From the NCBI RefSeq assembly GCF_029203285.1, contig NZ_CP115669.1, forward strand, positions 1,240,001 to 1,304,000: 64,000 bases of DNA, read 5' to 3'. Both the position numbers and the translations under genes were made by a program. Of the stretch, positions 1 through 7,853 are shown piece after piece (within the stretch, counting starts at the first letter, position 1; the number at the start of each line of letters is the position of its first letter). The DNA comes from Pseudomonas sp. PSE14. GTDB lineage: Bacteria > Pseudomonadota > Gammaproteobacteria > Pseudomonadales > Pseudomonadaceae. The notes under the pieces are model-generated. The model made no database searches. It worked only from the letters and a program-made list of their open reading frames with translations, and had not been told where the DNA came from.

Positions 1-894
<894 letters not shown>

Positions 895-1128
895 GGCAGG
901 CTTCCTGGCGTACCGGGTGAATGGGCAACGCCATACTGCGCCATTTTTGTTATTTCAAAAAATTATTAATTAGAATTTATATATAACTTAAACGCTCCTG
1001 CGGGCGGTAACGGCCCGTGCGCCGTTCATGCTTTTGCCCTGGGGGGCCACGTTCGCTGCGTGTCCGGGGTCGCCAATGCGAGGGCGCAGGCTACGCTGAG
1101 AAGGCAAACCATCCCAGGAGACCACTCC

Positions 1129-1434
1129 ATGACCACCGTTCGCATTCCGCTGCTGGCACTGGCTCTGCTGTTTTCGGTGCAGGGCTTCGCCGCTACCGCC
1201 GCCCAGACCGCGCAGCAGGAAAAGATGAAGACCTGTAACGCCGATGCCACCACCAAGGCCCTCAAGGGCGACGAGCGCAAGGCTTTCATGAGCACCTGCC
1301 TGAAAGCCGGCAGCGATGCCAAGGCGATGACGCCTCAGCAGGAGAAGATGAAGACCTGCAACGCCGACGCGACCGCCAAGGCCCTCAAGGGCGACGAACG
1401 CAAGGCGTTCATGAGTACGTGTCTGAAGAAGTGA
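1129..1434 (+). CDS. psiF: PsiF-repeat family periplasmic protein
   Basis: A 101-residue protein with an N-terminal signal peptide (cleavage after about residue 21, GFAATA) followed by two near-identical PsiF repeats of about 34 residues, each with the pattern QQEKMKTCNADA then KALKGDERKAFMSTCLK. Each repeat carries two cysteines. PsiF is named from a phosphate-starvation-induced E. coli protein of unknown biochemical role. The ATG at 1129 is chosen because CAGGAG sits nine bases upstream and the signal peptide begins there; an in-frame start at 1060 would add unrelated sequence. It is monocistronic, followed by a strong terminator. I see no Pho box that I would defend. Confidence 0.85.
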   Translation: MTTVRIPLLALALLFSVQGFAATAAQTAQQEKMKTCNADATTKALKGDERKAFMSTCLKAGSDAKAMTPQQEKMKTCNADATAKALKGDERKAFMSTCLKK

Positions 1435-1470
1435 GGATGGAGTGCGGCAGGGCCGCGTGAGTTGCTGGAA

Positions 1471-1494
1471 GGGCAGCCTGGGGCTGCCCTTTTT
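1471..1494 (+). terminator. Rho-independent terminator after psiF
   Basis: An 8-bp stem GGGCAGCC/GGCTGCCC with a 3-base loop is followed by five T residues, 36 bases after the psiF stop. Confidence 0.85.
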
Positions 1495-1515
1495 CGTGTC
1501 TGACGCTTCTGCAGG

Positions 1516-1589
1516 TTCGCGAGCAAGCTCGCTCCTACAGGCAGATCTAACTTCGGTGTGCTTTTCGTAGGAGCGAGCTTGCTCGCGAA
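1516..1589. repeat. Pair of inverted REP-type extragenic palindromes
   Basis: A 23-base unit (1516-1538) and its reverse complement (1567-1589) face each other; the core is GAGCGAGCTTGCTCGC and each copy is itself partly palindromic. The same unit recurs at 22223-22290, truncated at 31502-31517, and degenerate near 28596. This is the arrangement of a Pseudomonas REP doublet (REPIN). Confidence 0.85.
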
Positions 1590-1602
1590 CCCATCTGCTT
1601 GG

Positions 1603-1701
1603 TCAGATGCCGGAAAACACCAGCCAGGCGCTGATCAAGGCGTAGGCCACGATCGTTGCATCGACCCGCAGGCCGGGCGAAAAACGTCGGGACCGGTTCA
1701 T
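1603..1701 (-). CDS. 32-residue single-span membrane microprotein
   Basis: Short ORF opening MNRSRRFSPG with a basic N terminus followed by one hydrophobic segment (about residues 15-32) that ends the protein. Its ATG overlaps the stop of the preceding 44-residue ORF as ATGA (1698-1701), which argues for translational coupling and against chance. The predicted topology is a basic cytoplasmic tail and one membrane helix. I do not recognise a named family. Function unknown. Confidence 0.5.
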   Translation of the reverse strand: MNRSRRFSPGLRVDATIVAYALISAWLVFSGI

Positions 1702-1832
1702 TTCCTGGCCACCGCGGACCAGTAGCCCTGGGCATTGCGAAATGGCTGGCGAGCCATCTGCTCGGGGCGGGTGATGCCATCGGCGAGCAGGGCGTTGACG
1801 AGGGCGGAAAAGGACTTGGCGCTGTAGCTCAT
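1698..1832 (-). CDS. 44-residue small protein, first gene of a microgene pair
   Basis: Opens MSYSAKSFSALVNALLADG and ends YWSAVARK. The start at 1832 is supported by AGGAGC eight bases upstream. The protein looks soluble and amphipathic, with no membrane segment. It is followed with ATGA overlap by the membrane microprotein at 1603-1701. The upstream gap to the rluA-like gene is about 80 bp and could hold a promoter. No family recognised; conservation in other Pseudomonas would be the test. Confidence 0.5.
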   Translation of the reverse strand: MSYSAKSFSALVNALLADGITRPEQMARQPFRNAQGYWSAVARK

Positions 1833-1910
1833 GTTCGGCTCCTGATGCTTTCTCTCCATTGGGTGGAGCCATGAAAACATCAGGGCCACTATCGACGGAA
1901 ATGGATAGCT

Positions 1911-2840
1911 TTAAGGGTGACCATCGATGAAATTGATGGAAGGCCAGGACAGCTCCAGCGTGCTTTCAAAGTGACGCGGCTCGCCCGTGAGCGGATCGAT
2001 GAAGTCCAGCCGGCGAGCCAGCAGCTTCAGCGGCTTCTCGTAGTCTTCCGGCGGGCGCTCGTCGCGTGGCGGCAGGGTGGGGTAGAGCGGGTCGAAGCAC
2101 AGCGCCGCGCCGAGGGCCGACATGTGCACGCGCAACTGGTGGCGCTTGCCGGTCACCGGGTGCAAGCCATAGCGCCATAGCGCGCCGCGCCGCTCCAGCA
2201 CCTCGATGCGCGTTTCGCTGTTGGGCGCGCCATCCACTTCCTGCATCAGGATGAACGGATCGCCATCCACCATCCGCGATTTGCGCACGTGGGGAAACGC
2301 CAGCTGCGGCAGTGCCGGGGCGATGGCCTCGTACATCTTGTCGATGCGCCGCTCGCGGAACAGCGCCTGGTAGGCGGCGCGGCTGTCGGGGTTGGCGGAG
2401 AGCAGCACCAGCCCGGCGGTAAGCCGGTCGATGCGGTGCAGCGGCACCAGCAGCGGGTTGTCCAGGCGCCTGGCCAGGCGCGCGAGCAGGGTCTGCTCGA
2501 CATACTGGCCGGAGGGCGTCACCGGCAGGAAATGCGGCTTGTCTGCCACCACCAGGTGCTCGTCGGCGTACAGGACCGACTCCTGGAACGGCACCGGCGT
2601 CTCCTGCGGTACTTCTCGGAAGTAGTGAATGCGCAAGGCTTCGCGGTAGGGATGCTGCGGGCCGATGGGCTGGCCGTCGCTGTCCAGCACCTTGCCGCGC
2701 GCCATGCGGTCCAGCCAGGTATCCCGGCTGATCGCCGGAAAGCGTGCGCACAGGCAATCCAGCACGGTCGCCCAAGGGCCGGCGGGCAGGTGCAGGGTGC
2801 TGGCGCGTTGCTGGGCGGCGGAGAAGCGGGAGCTGGACAT
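1911..2840 (-). CDS. RluA-family RNA pseudouridine synthase
   Basis: About 309 residues. The catalytic motif reads PLHRIDRLTAGLVLLS near residue 150, matching the RluA-family HRLD motif with Ile for Leu; the Asp is the catalytic residue. Later motifs YGLHPVTGKRHQLRVHM and the DPLYP segment are also characteristic. The first ~80 residues may form a divergent S4-like region. RluA enzymes isomerise uridine in 23S rRNA and/or tRNA; the exact target cannot be read from sequence. Start chosen at 2840 (MSSSRFSAAQ) because upstream extension would run toward dmeF; the ribosome-binding site is weak, so the start is uncertain by a few codons. Confidence 0.85.
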   Translation of the reverse strand: MSSSRFSAAQQRASTLHLPAGPWATVLDCLCARFPAISRDTWLDRMARGKVLDSDGQPIGPQHPYREALRIHYFREVPQETPVPFQESVLYADEHLVVADKPHFLPVTPSGQYVEQTLLARLARRLDNPLLVPLHRIDRLTAGLVLLSANPDSRAAYQALFRERRIDKMYEAIAPALPQLAFPHVRKSRMVDGDPFILMQEVDGAPNSETRIEVLERRGALWRYGLHPVTGKRHQLRVHMSALGAALCFDPLYPTLPPRDERPPEDYEKPLKLLARRLDFIDPLTGEPRHFESTLELSWPSINFIDGHP

Positions 2841-2922
2841 CGGATGCGGCGACCGGGGTTCGACAAGCCGTGCATTAGGCCGTAGCCGTGCGCCGGTCGT
2901 CAAAGCGGCGCGACTTCCGGCG

Positions 2923-3873
2923 TCAGGCCGCGACGGGGTTGATCTCCACCGTGACATGCACCAGCTCCTCGTGCACCTGCAGGCGCCGGCGCACCAGTTC
3001 GGGAGTCAGGTCGCCGGCGGTGGCCAGGCTGAGGATGCAGGCGTAGCGCGACTTGCCCACGCGCCACAGGTGCAGGTCGGTGATGCGCGCCGGCTGCGGC
3101 AGTTCGGCGACCACCTCGCGGATTTCCTCCACCACCGGATCGTTCATTTCCGCATCCAGCAGCACGCGGCTGCTCTGCTTGAGCAGGCCGACCGACCAGA
3201 TCGCTACCAGCGCGGCGCCGACGATACCCATCAGCGGGTCGAGCCAGGCCGCGCCCCAGAACATGCCGCCGATCAGCGCGACGATGGCGGCTACCGAGGT
3301 GGCGGCGTCGGCGATCACGTGCAGGTAGGCAGCACGCAGGTTGAGGTCATGGTCATGATCGTGATGATGGTCATGATCGTGGTGATGGTGGTCGTGACCA
3401 TGGTGATGATGGTGGTGCTCACCGCGCAGCAGCCAGGCGCAGACCAGGTTCACCAGCAGGCCGAGCGCGGCGATTGCGATGGCCTGTTCGTAGTGGATCG
3501 GCGTGGGGGCGAGCAGGCGCGCCACCGATTCGAACAGCATCAGCCCGGCCACGCCCAGCAGCAGGATGGCGCTGGTGTAGCTGGCCAGCACCTCGATCTT
3601 GAAGGTGCCGAAGGCGAAGCGCGCATCGCCCTTGAAACGCCGCGCCGCCACATAGGCGAAGAAGGCCAGGCCCAGCGCCAGGGCGTGGGAGCTCATGTGC
3701 CAGCCGTCGGCGAGCAGCGCCATGGAGTTGAAGATCCAGCCGCCGGCGATCTCCACTACCATCATCACGACGGTCAGCAGCGCGGCCCGCAGGGTGTTGC
3801 GTTCGGCCAGGGGATTGCCTTCGTGGAACTGGTGATCGTGCCGGCCGTCTTGCGGCTGCGCCATGTGCTGCAT
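2923..3873 (-). CDS. dmeF: Cation diffusion facilitator, Co/Ni efflux (DmeF-like)
   Basis: 316 residues with the CDF fold: about six membrane segments, with HMSSHALAL in TM2 and HVIADAATS in TM5 supplying the metal-site His and Asp residues, and a C-terminal cytoplasmic domain. Between TM4 and TM5 is a very His-rich loop (HHHHHHGHDHHHH followed by HD repeats), typical of DmeF/ZitB-type exporters. CDF proteins exchange a divalent metal for protons across the inner membrane. It is divergently transcribed from an RcnR/CsoR-class repressor at 3933, as in the DmeR-DmeF systems of alpha- and gammaproteobacteria that export cobalt and nickel. That context favours Co/Ni over Zn. A second possible start lies at 3864 (MAQPQ). 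Confidence 0.88.
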   Translation of the reverse strand: MQHMAQPQDGRHDHQFHEGNPLAERNTLRAALLTVVMMVVEIAGGWIFNSMALLADGWHMSSHALALGLAFFAYVAARRFKGDARFAFGTFKIEVLASYTSAILLLGVAGLMLFESVARLLAPTPIHYEQAIAIAALGLLVNLVCAWLLRGEHHHHHHGHDHHHHDHDHHHDHDHDLNLRAAYLHVIADAATSVAAIVALIGGMFWGAAWLDPLMGIVGAALVAIWSVGLLKQSSRVLLDAEMNDPVVEEIREVVAELPQPARITDLHLWRVGKSRYACILSLATAGDLTPELVRRRLQVHEELVHVTVEINPVAA

Positions 3874-3901
3874 GATGATGGTCCGTAATAGAAGCCTGGA
3901 T

Positions 3902-3919
3902 ACTATACCCCAGTATACT
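3902..3919. promoter_or_regulatory. Probable DmeR operator between dmeF and dmeR
   Basis: ACTATACCCCAGTATACT: a C-tract flanked by inverted AGTAT/ATACT arms. RcnR/DmeR-class repressors bind a G/C tract flanked by short inverted A/T-rich arms. It lies 29 bp upstream of the dmeF start and 14 bp upstream of dmeR, so one site could control both. Confidence 0.7.
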
Positions 3920-3932
3920 TTGGAGTGTTGAC

Positions 3933-4208
3933 GTGGGACATACCATCAAGGACCAGAAGAAGCTGCTGACCCGGGTGCGCCGCATCAAGGGGCAGAGCGA
4001 GGCGCTGGAGCGGGCGCTGGAAGCGGGTAGCGAATGTGCGGCGATCCTGCAGCAGATCGCCGCCATCCGCGGTGCGGTGAACGGCCTGATGGCCGAGGTG
4101 CTGGAAGGTCACCTGCGCGAGCACCTGGGCGCCGAGGAGCGCACCGCAGCCGAGCGCCAGGAAGACCTGGAGCAGGTGATGGGCGTGCTGCGCTCCTATC
4201 TGAAGTGA
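3933..4208 (+). CDS. dmeR: RcnR/FrmR/CsoR-family metal-responsive repressor (DmeR)
   Basis: 91 residues, all helical, with DQKKLLTRVRRIKGQSEALERAL near the N terminus (the first helix of the DUF156/CsoR fold), a conserved Cys at about residue 35 (SECAAIL) and HLREHL later, giving the His/Cys metal site seen in RcnR. The start is GTG with TGGAG upstream; the residue after the initiator (GH) may contribute an N-terminal His ligand, as in RcnR. Apo-repressor binds DNA and metal binding releases it. It is divergent from dmeF, its likely target, and convergent with the DUF2789 gene with one base between stops. Confidence 0.88.
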   Translation: MGHTIKDQKKLLTRVRRIKGQSEALERALEAGSECAAILQQIAAIRGAVNGLMAEVLEGHLREHLGAEERTAAERQEDLEQVMGVLRSYLK

Positions 4209-4209
4209 C

Positions 4210-4440
4210 TCAGCCGGACAGCCGCACCGCCAGTTCGTCGACTTCCTCGGCCCAGTCCGAGTCATCCTCCAGGGCTTCGCGCAGGAACTCCGCCTGGGCG
4301 GGACTCCAGAACGGCGCATCCGGCAGTGCCTGGCCCGCGGCCAGGCGGTGGCTGCCGAGAAAGGCGTCGATGTCCTGGCGGCCATTGGGCAGGCCGAGTT
4401 GCTTGAACAGTGCGCCGAGCGTGTGGGGGCTGGTATCCAT
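4210..4440 (-). CDS. DUF2789 family protein
   Basis: 76-residue acidic protein opening MDTSPHTLGALFKQLGLP and ending DWAEEVDELAVRLSG, the full-length pattern of DUF2789. Soluble, with no catalytic motif visible. The start has GGAGGTCC upstream. The gene stands alone, convergent with dmeR. Function unknown. Confidence 0.8.
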   Translation of the reverse strand: MDTSPHTLGALFKQLGLPNGRQDIDAFLGSHRLAAGQALPDAPFWSPAQAEFLREALEDDSDWAEEVDELAVRLSG

Positions 4441-4630
4441 GGGGACCTCCGGTGAACCCGATGAGAACAGGGGACGCGTCCGTGGACGCGGGTGGCTGCA
4501 ACAACTATAGGTGCATCTGCCCGATACCAGCGGGTGATCGGCCCGCGCGCACGGAGAATAGATAGCCAGCTTTCAATTTCCCTGGCGCCGCGTAATGATG
4601 GGCGCAGCCCTCCCACCGCCAGGCCTGTCC

Positions 4631-5833
4631 ATGAGCTCTCCCGAGCAGCGAACTGCCTCCGTCACCCTGCAGATACTCGCGACCGTTTCCTTCACGCTGA
4701 TCCTTTACCTCAGTATCGGCCTGCTGCTGCCGGTGCTGCCGGGGTTCGTCCATGAGGGGTTGGGCTATGACACGGTCACCGCCGGCGTGGTGATCAGCCT
4801 GCAGTACCTCGCCACCCTGGTCTCGCGCCCCCTGGCCGGCTACCTGACCGACACCCATGGCGCCAAGCGCGCGGTGCTCTACGGATTGGGCGTACTCGGT
4901 GCCGGCGGGCTGCTGGTGCTGCTCTCCACCAGCCTGGAGAGCGTGCGTTGGCTGAGTCTGATACTGCTGTTGGCCAGTCGCCTGTTGTTCGGCCTGGCGC
5001 AAGGGCTGCTGGGCATCGGCACCGCCAGCTGGGGCATTGCCCTGGTCGGCACGCAGAACACCGCCAAGGTGATCTCCTGGAACGGCATCGTCAGCTACGG
5101 CGGCATCGCCATCGGCGCGCCGCTGGGCGTCACCCTGTCCGCTTCGCTGGGATTGTGGAGCCTGGGCGCGAGCATCCTGCTGTGCACCGCCCTGGGCCTG
5201 CTCGCCGCCCGTGGCCGGCAGGCCGTGCCGATCATCGCCGGTACGCGCATGGCCTTCCATGCCGTGCTCGGCCGCGTGCTGCCCTATGGGATGTGCGTGA
5301 TGCTCGGTTCCATCGGCTTCGGCACCCTCGCCACTTTCATCACCCTGTATTACGGCAGCCAGGGCTGGGCCAATCCAGCCTGGTGCCTGACGGCGTTCGG
5401 CGTCTGCTTCATCGGCGCGCGGCTGTTGTTCTCGGGGACGGTCAATCGCTTCGGCGGCTTCGTGGTCGCGGTGGTCTGCCTGGCGGTGGAAGCCTGCGGC
5501 CTGCTGCTGCTCTGGCAGGCGCCAGGACCGGGCTTCGCCCTGTTGGGCGCGGCCCTCACCGGTTGCGGCCTGTCGCTGGTCTACCCGTCGCTGGGCGTGG
5601 AGGCAGTGCTGCGCATTCCGGCCAGCAGCCGCAGTGCGGGGCTGGGGGCCTATGCGTTGTTCTTCGACCTGGCGATGGGCGTGGCCGGTCCGCTGATGGG
5701 GCTGATCGCCGTCCACCACGGCTATGCGTCGACCTTCCTCGCCGCCGCCGGCCTTGCCGCCTGCGGCTTCTTCATCTGCCTCGGCCTGTTGCGCTGGACG
5801 CGGCAGCGCCATGAGGAACTGCCGCAGGACTGA
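4631..5833 (+). CDS. MFS transporter (YhhS/YfcJ-like)
   Basis: 400 residues with about twelve hydrophobic segments in two halves. After TM2 is the MFS loop motif GYLTDTHGAKRAVL, a variant of GxLaDrxGrkxxl. Long alanine/glycine/leucine helices and the overall pattern match the YhhS/YfcJ group, putative arabinose or drug exporters. Substrate cannot be assigned. Start at 4631 (MSSPEQRTAS) is preferred over 4595 because the added residues look like untranslated leader. Its stop abuts the GST stop; the two TGA codons form TGATCA. Confidence 0.8.
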   Translation: MSSPEQRTASVTLQILATVSFTLILYLSIGLLLPVLPGFVHEGLGYDTVTAGVVISLQYLATLVSRPLAGYLTDTHGAKRAVLYGLGVLGAGGLLVLLSTSLESVRWLSLILLLASRLLFGLAQGLLGIGTASWGIALVGTQNTAKVISWNGIVSYGGIAIGAPLGVTLSASLGLWSLGASILLCTALGLLAARGRQAVPIIAGTRMAFHAVLGRVLPYGMCVMLGSIGFGTLATFITLYYGSQGWANPAWCLTAFGVCFIGARLLFSGTVNRFGGFVVAVVCLAVEACGLLLLWQAPGPGFALLGAALTGCGLSLVYPSLGVEAVLRIPASSRSAGLGAYALFFDLAMGVAGPLMGLIAVHHGYASTFLAAAGLAACGFFICLGLLRWTRQRHEELPQD

Positions 5834-6436
5834 TCACACCGGCGGGAACGCCTTGAAGGCTTCCAGCGACTCGGCATGCAGCGTCCAGTCGTGCAGGGCG
5901 GGGTAGGTATCCGCCGGCATGTACTGGACGTGCAGCAACTGGATGAAGGTCCAGGCCACGGCGATGCTCAGGCCGGCCTGATCGAGACGCCCGTCGCGCG
6001 GCAACGGGTGCTCCGTGAGTTCGCGCTCCAGGGCGGCACAGGCAGCGTGCAACTGTTCCTCGACGCGCCCTTGCCACGGCATGTGCTGCTTGTCCTCCGG
6101 GCGTTGCTGCTCGTAGTAACGCTGCACGGCCTTTTCCATTGCCGCCAGCGCCAATCCCAGCAGGCGGGTGGCGCGCACTCGTGCGGTGGATTCGCCGGGC
6201 ATCAGGCTGCGTCCGGCTTCATGCTCGATCAGGTCGATGATCAGGGTGGAATCCATCAGCACCTGGCCGTCATCGAGGATCAGCGTCGGCGCCTTCACCA
6301 CCGGGTTGATCCCGCGAAACTCCTCGTAAGTGCTGAATACCGAGAGCGGGCGATGCTGGAATTCGATGTCCAGCAGACGCAGGGTGATGGCGACGCGGCG
6401 GACATAGGGGGAGTCGAGCATTCCGATCAGTTGCAT
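5834..6436 (-). CDS. Glutathione S-transferase family protein
   Basis: 200 residues. The thioredoxin-like N domain opens MQLIGMLDSPYVRRVAI, where the SPYVRR segment holds the likely catalytic Ser, and carries VKAPTLILDDGQVLMDSTLIIDLIE with the cis-Pro and the SNAIL-like E/D-S/T glutathione gamma-glutamyl site (DST). The helical C domain follows. Length is normal. Substrate unknown. Convergent with the MFS gene. Confidence 0.85.
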   Translation of the reverse strand: MQLIGMLDSPYVRRVAITLRLLDIEFQHRPLSVFSTYEEFRGINPVVKAPTLILDDGQVLMDSTLIIDLIEHEAGRSLMPGESTARVRATRLLGLALAAMEKAVQRYYEQQRPEDKQHMPWQGRVEEQLHAACAALERELTEHPLPRDGRLDQAGLSIAVAWTFIQLLHVQYMPADTYPALHDWTLHAESLEAFKAFPPV

Positions 6437-6610
6437 GGGGGCATCCTGTTCTTGGCGTTCAGAGGGAGGCTGGCGCGTTTTCCCGCGCAATGGCCATGGG
6501 TCCGGCGGCAGTCTCCGCGCAGAAGAATCGACGGCTTCTGGCGTGCGCCTTGTCGTTCTTCACCGCGAGTCGATCCGGGACCGGCGCGGTGGGCGCGCCG
6601 GTCCCAGGGA

Positions 6611-7429
6611 TCAGTAGACTTCCTCTACGTAGCGGTACGGGTAGTCCGGGCTCTTGTAGCGGCCGATCTTGCCGCGCTTGGGCAGTTCGATCTTCTCCGC
6701 GGGCACGTCCTTGTAGGGGATGTGCTTGAGCAGATGGTCGATGATGTTCAGCCGCACGCGCTTCTTGTCCTCAGAGTGCGCAACGAACCAGGGCGCCCAG
6801 GGCGTATCGGTGCTGGCGAACATCAGGTCGCGGGCGCGGGTGTATTCGTCCCATTTGGTGAAGGACTTCACGTCCATCGGCGACAGCTTCCAGATCTTGC
6901 GGCCATCGGTGATGCGATCGCCGAGGCGGCGCGCCTGCTCCTCGGGCGTTACCTCCAGCCAGTACTTGAGCAGGATGATTCCGGACTCGGTCATCATTCG
7001 CTCGAACAGCGGGGTGACGGCGAGGAACTTGTCGGCCTGCTCCTCGGTGCAGAAGCCCATCACCCGCTCGACGCCGGCGCGGTTGTACCAGCTGCGATCG
7101 AAGATCACGACCTCGCCGGCCGCGGGCAGGTGGGAGATGTAGCGTTGCACATAGAGCTGCGACTTCTCGCGCTCGGTGGGGGCCGGCAGCGCCACGGTGC
7201 GGAACACCCGCGGGCTGACGCGTTCGGTGATGGCCTTGATGGTGCCGCCCTTGCCGGCGCCGTCACGGCCTTCGAAGACGATGCAGACCTTCAGGCCCTT
7301 GTGCACTACCCACTGCTGCAGCTTGACCAACTCGACCGTCAGCTTCTTCAGCTGTTCTTCGTATTCCTTGTTACCAAGCTTCTTCGCCGGGCCCTGCTCG
7401 GCGACCTTCGACTTGCTCTTCTTGCCCAT
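6611..7429 (-). CDS. ppk2: Polyphosphate kinase 2 (PPK2)
   Basis: 272 residues. Walker A EGRDGAGKGGTIKAI, Walker B FDRSWYNRAGVERVMGFC and the lid region define the PPK2 family, which transfers phosphate from inorganic polyphosphate to nucleoside diphosphates (or, in class II, monophosphates). The lysine-rich N terminus (MGKKSKSKV) is common. The start at 7429 has GGAG at the right spacing; an alternative ATG lies four codons upstream (7441). The single-domain length fits class I or III; class cannot be settled by eye. Monocistronic and divergent from recC. Confidence 0.9.
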   Translation of the reverse strand: MGKKSKSKVAEQGPAKKLGNKEYEEQLKKLTVELVKLQQWVVHKGLKVCIVFEGRDGAGKGGTIKAITERVSPRVFRTVALPAPTEREKSQLYVQRYISHLPAAGEVVIFDRSWYNRAGVERVMGFCTEEQADKFLAVTPLFERMMTESGIILLKYWLEVTPEEQARRLGDRITDGRKIWKLSPMDVKSFTKWDEYTRARDLMFASTDTPWAPWFVAHSEDKKRVRLNIIDHLLKHIPYKDVPAEKIELPKRGKIGRYKSPDYPYRYVEEVY

Positions 7430-7853
7430 CGTGTTCTCCATTCCTGTTGGTGCGCGACAACTCGGCGCGCGTATTGAGCATAGCGGGCAGAGGCCATCGA
7501 ACCTCTGCGAAAAATAGCGTTTGGAACCGGTGGGGCGCCGGCGTGGTTCGGCAATGTCCCTCAGCCCCGGGGTGTCACAGACTAACCTCTTCACACCCGG
7601 CGACAAGTGCTTCGCCATCCCTCATATCCCGGCGATGGCGGGAGCGGGTCGCCGACGATGCTCCCTATCCTATAAGAACCCGGCGCGGTGGCGTTGCGGC
7701 ATCGCCAGCATTCTCGCGGGAGGATCAGGGAGCCAGCCTGAGTCACGCACGGCCTGAGTCTTAAAAAACTCTCCACCGCCTGCGCTTTTTTGGTGAAATG
7801 CCGGTCATCCCCGGCGGGCCGCTCCTGTTGCCCGCTCCGTACCAGGAGAGACG
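7430..7853. other. Divergent intergenic region ppk2-recC
   Basis: 424 bp without a convincing gene. CTATCCTATAAGAAC at about 7667-7681 contains a TATAAG -10-like hexamer facing recC, and AGGAGAGACG precedes the recC start. No clear operator or terminator seen. Confidence 0.4.

Noticed and set aside
3340-3420. CATGATGGTGATG-type simple repeat
   Set aside because: It is the coding sequence of the His/Asp-rich loop of DmeF, not an independent repeat element.
4505-5812. 435-codon minus-strand ORF opposite the MFS gene
   Set aside because: Gln/Arg/His-rich shadow; the plus strand encodes a clear twelve-span transporter.
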